Of a stretch of DNA of 64,000 nucleotides, positions 54,370 to 60,867 are shown in pieces. The stretch is from an uncultured Eubacteriales bacterium (GTDB lineage: Bacteria; Bacillota; Clostridia; Lachnospirales; Lachnospiraceae). Position numbers and translations under genes: made by a program. The notes below the pieces were generated by a model, which searched no databases, was not told where the DNA came from, and was given only the letters and a program-made list of their open reading frames with translations. The stretch lies in NCBI GenBank assembly GCA_900315305.1, contig OMYS01000014.1:26877-90876 (forward strand). Reading direction: 5' to 3'. Position 1 is the first letter of the stretch, and the number at the start of each line of letters is the position of its first letter.

Positions 54370-56457
54370 ATGACAACAGGATTTCTGCCTGTCTGCCGCC
54401 AGGATATGCTGGACCGGGGACTTCAGCAGCTCGATTTCGTTTATGTGTGCGGCGACGCCTATGTCGACCACCCGAGCTTTGGATCGGCGATCATCAGCCG
54501 GGTCCTCGAAGCCCACGGGTACAGCGTCGGCTTTATCTGCCAGCCGGACTGGAATGACCCTTCGAGTGTCACAATCTACGGCGAGCCGAGACTCGGCTTT
54601 CTTGTGTCATCCGGAAACATGGACTCCATGGTCAACCACTATACGGTTGCGAAGAAGCGGCGTCACCAGGACGCATACACACCGGGAGGCGTGATCGGAA
54701 AGCGTCCGGACCGGGCTGTGATTGTCTATGGAAATCTGATCCGGGAGACGTATAAGCACACGCCGATGATTATCGGAGGCATCGAGGCCTCGCTTCGCCG
54801 TCTCGGTCACTACGATTACTGGTCGGACAAGGTGAGACGGTCGATCCTGCTTGAATCAGGGGCGGATCTCATTTCCTATGGAATGGGAGAGCGAAGCATT
54901 GTGGAGATCGCGGATGCGCTTGCGAGCGGACTCGATGTGAGAGACATTACGTTTATCGACGGGACTGTGTACAAGACGCGCGATGAGGAGAGCATATACG
55001 ATGCGATCCGTCTGCCTGACTTTGAGCAGATCCGCGATGACAGGGAGGCATACGCGAGGAGCTTCTTCCTCCAGTACACGAATTCGGACCCGTTCCAGGC
55101 AAAGCGCCTCTATGAGACGTACGACGGGAGCATGTTCGTCGTGCAGAACCCGCCCGCGAAGCCGCTCAGTCAGATGGACATGGACGATGTCTACGCGCTG
55201 CCGTATATGCGCGCATCTCACCCGTCCTATGACAAAGACGGAGGCGTTCCCGCTCTCGAGGAGATCCGGTTTTCGCTGACATCAAACAGGGGATGCTTTG
55301 GCGAGTGCAATTTCTGTGCGCTCACGATGCATGAGGGGAGAATTGTTCAGGCGAGGTCCCATGAGTCCATTCTGGAAGAAGCAAAGACCATGATTCAGGA
55401 TCCTGCGTTCAAGGGCTATATCCATGACGTCGGAGGACCGACGGCTGAGTTCCGTCGGCCTGCCTGTGACAAGCAGCTGACGCATGGCGCCTGCAAAATG
55501 AAGCGCTGTCTCTTCCCGAAGCCATGCAGCAACCTTGTTGTCGACCACAGCGACTACCTGAAGCTGCTCCGGGAGCTTCGGGCACTCCCGAAGGTGAAGA
55601 AGGTATTTGTCAGGTCCGGCTTCCGCTTTGATTACCTCATGGCGGACAAGAACAGGGAGTTCCTCCGGGAGCTGTGCAGGTACCATGTGAGCGGGCAGCT
55701 CCGCGTCGCCCCGGAGCACATTTCCGACAATGTGCTGAAGGAGATGGGCAAACCGCCCGTGAGCGTGTACAATGCATTTGTTGATGAGTTCAATAAGATC
55801 AATGAGCAGCTGGGGCTTCACCAGTTTGTTGTGCCCTACCTCATGTCATCTCACCCGGGCTCCACGATGAAAGACGCGATTGCCCTCGCGGAGTATATCA
55901 GGAAAATGGGCTACATGCCGGAGCAGGTCCAGGATTTCTATCCGACTCCGGGAACGGTGTCGACGACGATGTACTACACAGGACTTGACCCGCTCACCAT
56001 GAAGCCGGTGTATGTCGAGCGGGATCCGCACCGGAAGGCGATGCAGCGGGCCCTGATCCAGTTCAGGGACCCGAAGAATTATGAGCTGGTGAAGGAGGCC
56101 CTGCTCGAGGAGCACCGCGAGGACCTGATCGGGTTCGAGAAGACCTGCCTTATTCCGCCTCGGAAGATCGTGCGGAAGGCCGGGCATGTGGTCCATTCCC
56201 ACATGGCGCATGCAGCACATGAGGACAGTGCAGGGTCCGGAAAATCAGGGTCATTGGGAGGTCATTTCCGCATGGCGCATACAGAACATGAGAGCAAGTC
56301 ACGCATGACGCGCGCAGCACATGAGAATAATTCCCACATGACGAACGCTGCACATGGGAACAATTCCCACATGGCCCATTCAGAGCATGGGAACTCATCC
56401 GGACGGAGAAATACGCGAGGGAAGCACGGCCGGTTGGAAAGAAATAACGGCCGCTGA
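54370..56457 (+). CDS. YgiQ-family radical SAM protein with His/Met-rich repeat tail
   Basis: 695 residues. Radical SAM cluster Cys309, Cys313, Cys316 in GCFGECNFCAL; the YgiQ/UPF0313 pattern includes RQDMLDRGLQQLDFVYVCGDAYVDHPSFG at the N-terminus, IIGGIEASLRRLGHYDYW and VAPEHISDNVLKEMGKP. Substrate unknown. From His611 the tail carries five imperfect copies of an HMAHAAHE-like unit (HMAHAAHE, RMAHTEHE, RMTRAAHE, HMTNAAHG, HMAHSEHG), then a basic end. AGGAG ribosome site upstream. The tail may bind metal or be neutral expansion. Confidence 0.9.
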   Translation: MTTGFLPVCRQDMLDRGLQQLDFVYVCGDAYVDHPSFGSAIISRVLEAHGYSVGFICQPDWNDPSSVTIYGEPRLGFLVSSGNMDSMVNHYTVAKKRRHQDAYTPGGVIGKRPDRAVIVYGNLIRETYKHTPMIIGGIEASLRRLGHYDYWSDKVRRSILLESGADLISYGMGERSIVEIADALASGLDVRDITFIDGTVYKTRDEESIYDAIRLPDFEQIRDDREAYARSFFLQYTNSDPFQAKRLYETYDGSMFVVQNPPAKPLSQMDMDDVYALPYMRASHPSYDKDGGVPALEEIRFSLTSNRGCFGECNFCALTMHEGRIVQARSHESILEEAKTMIQDPAFKGYIHDVGGPTAEFRRPACDKQLTHGACKMKRCLFPKPCSNLVVDHSDYLKLLRELRALPKVKKVFVRSGFRFDYLMADKNREFLRELCRYHVSGQLRVAPEHISDNVLKEMGKPPVSVYNAFVDEFNKINEQLGLHQFVVPYLMSSHPGSTMKDAIALAEYIRKMGYMPEQVQDFYPTPGTVSTTMYYTGLDPLTMKPVYVERDPHRKAMQRALIQFRDPKNYELVKEALLEEHREDLIGFEKTCLIPPRKIVRKAGHVVHSHMAHAAHEDSAGSGKSGSLGGHFRMAHTEHESKSRMTRAAHENNSHMTNAAHGNNSHMAHSEHGNSSGRRNTRGKHGRLERNNGR

Positions 56458-56571
56458 CAGAGGACGCAGTTCATGTTTCTTGTATATGGAGATGGAGTGC
56501 GGCGAATCTGGCAGAGCAGACTTCTATAGTGGTGACATTCCGGTCAGGAAACCGGAGACAAGGAGGAATAT

Positions 56572-57096
56572 TTGTCAGAACAGAACAGAAAAAATGCAGC
56601 AGAGCATGCACCGATTGTTTTCAGTATCGTCTTAGCGGCAATCGGCATGGGCGTGATGGTGTACGGAATTGTATCCGGCGGCCAGGTACTGATCCCGGAT
56701 TATGCGAACCGGTATACCATATGCGGGGGACTTCTCATGGCGTGCGGGGCGGCTATTCTCCTGTACCGGTTCTATGAGGAGCGGAAGATCTCCGAAGGGG
56801 AAAATGCGACAGTCAATGCCGCATTTCAGAAACGGCATGTGAAGGTACCGGCGGAAGGATACGTGAAGGCAAAAATCATCGGGATCACGCGAAACCTTCA
56901 TATGGCGGGAGAGCGCGATTCATTTGTTGTTCTGTGCCGGTATACGGAGCCGGGAACAGGAATTGAGGAGACCTATTCGAGTGATCCTGTGCCGGAGTAT
57001 CCGGGAAAGGAGATTATCGGAAAGACGGTTCGCGTGTATCTCGACCGGAAGGACCCGGAATCGTACAGGGTGGATCTGCGCTCTCTGGAGCAGTAA
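56572..57096 (+). CDS. Small membrane protein, possibly DUF3592-like
   Basis: 174 residues. TTG start at 56572 behind AAGGAGG. Two membrane segments (about 14-35 and 48-66) and a soluble C-terminal part with VKAKIIGITRNL, FVVLCRYTEPGTG, YSSDPVPEYPGKEIIGKTVRVYLDRKDPESYRVDL. The layout, an exported or cytosolic beta domain after two helices and the VxVYxDPxxPxxxxVD-like ending, resembles DUF3592 proteins. No function known. Confidence 0.75.
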   Translation: MSEQNRKNAAEHAPIVFSIVLAAIGMGVMVYGIVSGGQVLIPDYANRYTICGGLLMACGAAILLYRFYEERKISEGENATVNAAFQKRHVKVPAEGYVKAKIIGITRNLHMAGERDSFVVLCRYTEPGTGIEETYSSDPVPEYPGKEIIGKTVRVYLDRKDPESYRVDLRSLEQ

Positions 57097-57139
57097 TTCT
57101 CATATAATTAATTAATAAAAAAGGCGTAACGCATAACAA

Positions 57140-57223
57140 TTCAGCACCCCTCGGAAAAATGATGAAACCATCCGGCGAGTAAGCTTTCCATCCGGATTTC
57201 ATTGTTTTTTCGAGGGGTGCTGA
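57140..57223. repeat. Dispersed repeat C, copy 3 (right arm only)
   Basis: 84 bp from TTCAGCA to TGCTGA. It has only the right-arm stem (CCCCTCGGAAAAA with TTTTTTCGAGGGG) and lacks the left-arm hairpins of copies 1 and 2. Confidence 0.78.
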
Positions 57224-57244
57224 GTCATTAAATTTGAACAAAGT

Positions 57245-57792
57245 AATAGCGGCATTCGAATTTCTCGTCTTCGAATGCCGCTTACGAATGTTCAGCCTCC
57301 AATGGACTAAGCCTCCTTTATTGAACTTTAGGGTAAATCATTAATCAGAACTTCGGTCTGTACCTCCTGCTTTTAAATCTCCTTGGGGTGGATCGTTATG
57401 TTTTTGTTGGTCCGTACCTCCTTCATGAAAAAGCTCGTTCACCTGATTCGATAGGGTACTTCGTTTACCTGTAGATTGGTCTGTACCTCCTGTCCGAAAT
57501 TATGTGGGGTGAATCGTTATGAACCTGTTGGTCTGTACCTCCATTCTCTGGTGCACTGTTTCGAAAATCTTTTATTGAAGATTCCCTGTTAACGATTAGA
57601 AGCATCCCTCATTGATTGATCTGCTTCTCATCGTCTGCTTCAGCTCTCACTGAAGACTTTCTGGGGCGGTTCGTTGTATTTCCTTTGGACTGTACCTCCC
57701 TTTGAGATTTCCTCCGCGGCAGCTTTCTCGTCACTGTCTGTCCGGAAGATCTGTTGCTTTGTTTCTTCTTTCTATCTCTCTTGTTATCTGTT
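57245..57792 (-). ncRNA. Candidate structured non-coding RNA with five 36-37 nt modules
   Basis: Read on the minus strand. Five modules start GGAGGUAC and end ACCC or GCCCC: plus-strand positions 57699-57663, 57542-57506, 57490-57454, 57421-57385 and 57367-57331. Shared features are GGAGGUACAGACCAA at the start and AACGA before the C-rich end; GGU/ACC pairing can close each module. A sixth degenerate start (GGAGGCUUAGUCC) is at 57316. Spacers are 15-32 nt, with 120 nt after module 1. No ATG, GTG or TTG follows any GGAGGU at a workable distance and no long frame is present. Bounded by a near-consensus promoter and a 13-bp hairpin. Class unknown. Confidence 0.6.
57248..57282 (-). terminator. 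Closing hairpin of the candidate RNA
   Basis: AGCGGCATTCGAA and TTCGAATGCCGCT form a perfect 13-bp stem. On the minus strand it is followed by ATTACTTTGTTC, only moderately T-rich; it is symmetric enough to act on the + strand too. Confidence 0.6.
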
Positions 57793-57798
57793 GACTAT

Positions 57799-57827
57799 AT
57801 ATTAGCGGATTGCCGGAGAAATGTCAA
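57799..57827 (-). promoter_or_regulatory. Minus-strand promoter of the candidate RNA
   Basis: On the minus strand TTGACA (57827-57822), 17-bp spacer, TAATAT (57804-57799). Start of transcription would be near 57792. The stretch 57828-57980 upstream is A/T-rich with no feature recognised. Confidence 0.8.
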
Positions 57828-57981
57828 GCGAAAAATCAGATTAAATGAATTCAGAATGTAACGATTGCGCCAATCAGTCGTAATAATTAGAAATGAATAC
57901 ACAATTGCAAATATTTAAAGATTCCGGATGTAGGGATCCCGAGACCTTCCTCAATTATCCGTAAGGCGCGGAATCATTATA

Positions 57982-58012
57982 AAAGACCGGAGCTTATGCG
58001 GCTCCGGTCTTT
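57982..58012 (-). terminator. Terminator of the J-domain gene
   Basis: AAAGACCGGAGC and GCTCCGGTCTTT form a 12-bp stem that overlaps the last codons; TTTT follows on the minus strand. Confidence 0.88.
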
Positions 58013-59031
58013 GTATCTTCATTTCTGTTCTTTCTGTACGTCTTCAGGAACTCTCTGAACTTCCTCGTCTCGCCCATGGTCAGGTCCTCCGGGAACTGGA
58101 TCAGAACCTCCGCGTACATATCGCCGTGGACGGACGGATCCTTCATGGAGACAATTCCTTTTCCTCTCAGGCGGATCTTCTTTCCGGACTGCGTGCCTGC
58201 CGGGATCCGACATACGATGTCGCCGTACAGTGTGTGGACGAGGACATCACCGCCGAGAACGGCCGTATCAAGCGGAACCTTGACCTGCGAGGTGACATCG
58301 AGGCCGTTCCTCGTATAGGTCTGGCTCTTTCCGACGTGCACATGGATCATGAGATCGCCGTTGCCGCCCGGCCCTGCATTTCCCTTGCCGGCGAGACGCA
58401 CGCACTGACCTTCGTCGATGCCGGCCGGAATGTGGACCTGCAGGTTCTTTGCGCCGGAGCCGCTCTGCAGACGGATGATCCGGTCGCAGCCGCGGACAGC
58501 CTCGTCGAAGCTGATCGACACATCGGTGTCGAGGTTCGAGCCCTTCTCGTTGCTGTAGCTCCCACCGAAATCCGAGAATCCGCTGCCTCCGTCTGTGCCG
58601 TAGGAGTAGCTGTAGGTTCTGTTTCCGCCGGAATGGCCGCCGCTGAAGCCGCCGCCGAAAAAGTGCTTCAGGATGTCATCCATATCCTCGGCATTTCCGC
58701 CTGAAAAATGAAATGAATGGAAGCCGCCGTTTCTGTCAAAGCCGCTTCCGCCGAAGCCGCCGAAGCCGCCGCCGGCCTGGCCGGCTCCTGCGCCCTGGCC
58801 CATACTGCCATCGAAGGCGGCTGAACCGAACTGGTCATACATTTTTCTCTTCTTCGGATCGGAGAGGACGCTGTAGGCCTCATTGACCTCCTTGAATTTC
58901 TCCTCCGCTGCCTTATTGCCCGGGTTTGTGTCCGGATGATAGAGCTTTGCGAGTTTTCTATATGCTTTTTTGATCTCCTTGTCGTCGGCATTTCTGCTGA
59001 CCCCGAGAACGTCATAATAATCCTTTGTCAT
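57994..59031 (-). CDS. DnaJ/CbpA-type co-chaperone without zinc finger
   Basis: 345 residues: J domain ([10 protein letters not shown], His32-Pro33-Asp34), Gly/Phe-rich linker with [11 protein letters not shown], then C-terminal client-binding domains ([62 protein letters not shown]). The CxxCxGxG zinc domain of true DnaJ is missing, so it is a class B J protein that stimulates an Hsp70. ATG at 59031 follows GGAGGTGTCCATT; the frame extends to 59046. No CIRCE element seen. Confidence 0.92.
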   Translation of the reverse strand: MTKDYYDVLGVSRNADDKEIKKAYRKLAKLYHPDTNPGNKAAEEKFKEVNEAYSVLSDPKKRKMYDQFGSAAFDGSMGQGAGAGQAGGGFGGFGGSGFDRNGGFHSFHFSGGNAEDMDDILKHFFGGGFSGGHSGGNRTYSYSYGTDGGSGFSDFGGSYSNEKGSNLDTDVSISFDEAVRGCDRIIRLQSGSGAKNLQVHIPAGIDEGQCVRLAGKGNAGPGGNGDLMIHVHVGKSQTYTRNGLDVTSQVKVPLDTAVLGGDVLVHTLYGDIVCRIPAGTQSGKKIRLRGKGIVSMKDPSVHGDMYAEVLIQFPEDLTMGETRKFREFLKTYRKNRNEDTKTGAA

Positions 59032-59098
59032 AATGGACACCTCCATTTACTGCCGTGAACAGATGACGGCTGAAGGCTGTCATTTCTGTTCTATCTGT

Positions 59099-59127
59099 AA
59101 TATAACACTAGAATGAAATTGTGTCAA
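59099..59127 (-). promoter_or_regulatory. Promoter of the J-domain gene
   Basis: Minus strand TTGACA (59127-59122), 17-bp spacer, TATATT (59104-59099). Confidence 0.78.
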
Positions 59128-59202
59128 TTGTTCCGGTACTTATTTTTCCACAAGAATAATAGAGTGCAATGCTGTATAATTAGCTATAAATGCGACAGCA
59201 AA

Positions 59203-59269
59203 GTTACAGTTCACACGCCACCAGACCTCGCCGACCGCATGCGACTTTGGATGGCGTGTGAACTGTAAC
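59203..59269. repeat. Dispersed repeat A, copy 4 (mini, both ends kept)
   Basis: 67 bp with both terminal repeats (GTTACAGTTCACACGCCA and TGGCGTGTGAACTGTAAC) but only the outer interior sequence, an internal-deletion form of copy 2. It lies 21 bp before the larC ATG and can form one long hairpin there. Confidence 0.85.
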
Positions 59270-59290
59270 ACAGCAAATTTGGAGGGGCAA

Positions 59291-60772
59291 ATGAAAACAC
59301 TATATTTTGAGTGCGCATCCGGTATCAGCGGGGACATGACGGCCGCGGCCCTGCTCGATCTGGGAGCGGACCGCGCGGCTCTTGAGAGGGCGGTCGCCAG
59401 CCTTCCGCTTGCGGGCTTCCGGACGGAGATTACGCGCGTGAAGAAGTCGGGCATATCCTGCCTTGACTTCAATGTGATCCTTGACGAGGCGCATGAAAAC
59501 CACGACCACGACATGGCCTATCTCTATGGAAGTATTGAGGAGCATGACCATGACGGTCACGGTCATGATGCCGGCCATCACGCCCACCATGCGCACCGGA
59601 GCTACGCGGATATTCGGCGGATTCTTGCGGAGACGGACATGACTGACTCTGCGAGAGCGCTTGCCGAGAAGATCTTCCGGATTCTCGCGGAGGCGGAGGC
59701 GGAGGCCCACAGCCTGCCCTTGGATGAGGTTCATTTTCATGAGGTCGGCGCGGTCGATTCCATCGTCGATGTCGTTGCCTGCGCGGTGCTCATGGACAGC
59801 CTTCACGTGGATGCGGCCGCCGTGCCTCCGCTCGCGGAGGGGACGGGCATGATCCGCTGCCAGCACGGAATTCTTCCGGTCCCGGTCCCGGCGGTCCTCA
59901 ATATCGCAAAGCGCCGGAACCTCCGGCTGCACATCCATCAGGACTGGCAGGGAGAGCGCGTGACGCCGACGGGGGCCGCATTTCTTGCCGCCGTAAAGAC
60001 AGGGGATGAGATCCCGGAAAATGCGGACATCACGGCTGTCGGCTACGGGGCCGGAAAGCGGGACTACGAGCCGGCCGGCATCCTGAGAGCGATCTTGTTC
60101 GAGAGTAAAGAGAAGGCAGCCGGTTCCGGAGAGGGCGGGACAACAGATACGATCTGGTGCCTCGAGACGAATATCGATGACTGCACCGGGGAACAGCTCG
60201 GGTACTGCATGGAGAAGGTCTTTGAGGCCGGCGCGAGGGATGCCCACTACGAGCCCTGCTTCATGAAGAAGAACCGGCCGGCGTGGATCCTGAGGGTTCT
60301 CTGCACAGAGGAGACGCGGGAGGCGATCGAGCATGTCATTTTCCGCGAGACGACGACGATCGGAATCAGGCGGTGGAAGGTGGAGAGAAGCTGCCTTGAC
60401 CGGCGCGTCTTCAGCGTCAATGTGCGGGGAGAGGACGTGCGGATCAAGGCCGCAAAGGGGCCGGACGGCTGGAAAATGAAGCCCGAATACGAGGACGCTG
60501 CGCGTCTTGCGAGGAAGTACGGCTTATCCTTCGCGGAGGCCTCGAGGGAAATCCTGCGGGAGGCTGAGATGGCAGAGGGCAGAGACAAGAGTTCTGCGCA
60601 GGCGATGGAGAAGACGCCGGAAGCCGAACAGGCCATGAAGAAGAAAGCGGACGGAGACAAGAGCTCTGCGCAGGCGGATGGAGAAGGCACCGGAAGCCGA
60701 ACAGGCCATGAAGAAGAAAGCGGACGGAGACAAGAGCTCTGCGCAGGCGATGGAGAAGGCACCGGCAGCTGA
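59291..60772 (+). CDS. larC: Nickel pincer cofactor biosynthesis protein LarC, repeat-extended and frameshifted tail
   Basis: 493 residues. LarC inserts nickel into the pincer cofactor of lactate racemase-type enzymes. N-terminal FECASGISGDMTAAALLDLGAD, a His-rich metal-binding loop (HDHDGHGHDAGHHAHHAH), LDEVHFHEVGAVDSIVDVV and the C-terminal ETNIDDCTGEQLGYCMEKVFEAGA and FRETTTIGIR are family motifs. Unlike lactobacilli, larC1 and larC2 form one frame. After about residue 430 comes a 72-bp tandem repeat; an extra G in copy 2 shifts the frame and ends translation at 60772. Start ATG at 59291 behind GGAGGGG. Confidence 0.9.
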   Translation: MKTLYFECASGISGDMTAAALLDLGADRAALERAVASLPLAGFRTEITRVKKSGISCLDFNVILDEAHENHDHDMAYLYGSIEEHDHDGHGHDAGHHAHHAHRSYADIRRILAETDMTDSARALAEKIFRILAEAEAEAHSLPLDEVHFHEVGAVDSIVDVVACAVLMDSLHVDAAAVPPLAEGTGMIRCQHGILPVPVPAVLNIAKRRNLRLHIHQDWQGERVTPTGAAFLAAVKTGDEIPENADITAVGYGAGKRDYEPAGILRAILFESKEKAAGSGEGGTTDTIWCLETNIDDCTGEQLGYCMEKVFEAGARDAHYEPCFMKKNRPAWILRVLCTEETREAIEHVIFRETTTIGIRRWKVERSCLDRRVFSVNVRGEDVRIKAAKGPDGWKMKPEYEDAARLARKYGLSFAEASREILREAEMAEGRDKSSAQAMEKTPEAEQAMKKKADGDKSSAQADGEGTGSRTGHEEESGRRQELCAGDGEGTGS

Positions 60773-60776
60773 GCAG
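60584..60776 (+). repeat. 72-bp tandem repeat in larC 3' end, about 2.7 copies
   Basis: Copies start at 60584, 60656 and 60729 (GACAAGAG). Copy 1 is 72 bp; copy 2 is 73 bp because CAGGCGATGG has become CAGGCGGATGG near 60676. Copy 3 is partial. In the unshifted frame the units read DKSSAQAMEK..EAEQAMKKKADG and the protein would run on to a stop at 60864-60866. Confidence 0.9.
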
Positions 60777-60867
60777 ATCATGAAGAAAAGAGCTCTGCGC
60801 ATCCAGCCGTGGACTGAATGCATGGATACACATCTGAAAAAAGAGCTGACAGAACAGAAGAAGTGAG

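Noticed and set aside
57331..57699. CRISPR array at the repeated GGAGGTAC units
   Set aside because: Units diverge internally, spacers are 15-120 bp and irregular, the units carry conserved loop motifs, and no cas genes are near.
57331..57699. A set of very small genes, each behind a GGAGG ribosome site on the minus strand
   Set aside because: No ATG, GTG or TTG lies at a workable distance after any of the GGAGGU hexamers, and the conserved part is the RNA motif itself.
59258..59290. Upstream GTG start for larC
   Set aside because: It lies inside the right end of repeat A copy 4 and has no ribosome site, whereas the ATG at 59291 has GGAGGGG.
60584..60776. Programmed frameshift like that of lactobacillar larC1/larC2
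   Set aside because: The shift is in a tandem-repeat tail beyond the conserved LarC sequence and arises from one extra G in one repeat copy; no slippery site or stimulatory structure was recognised.
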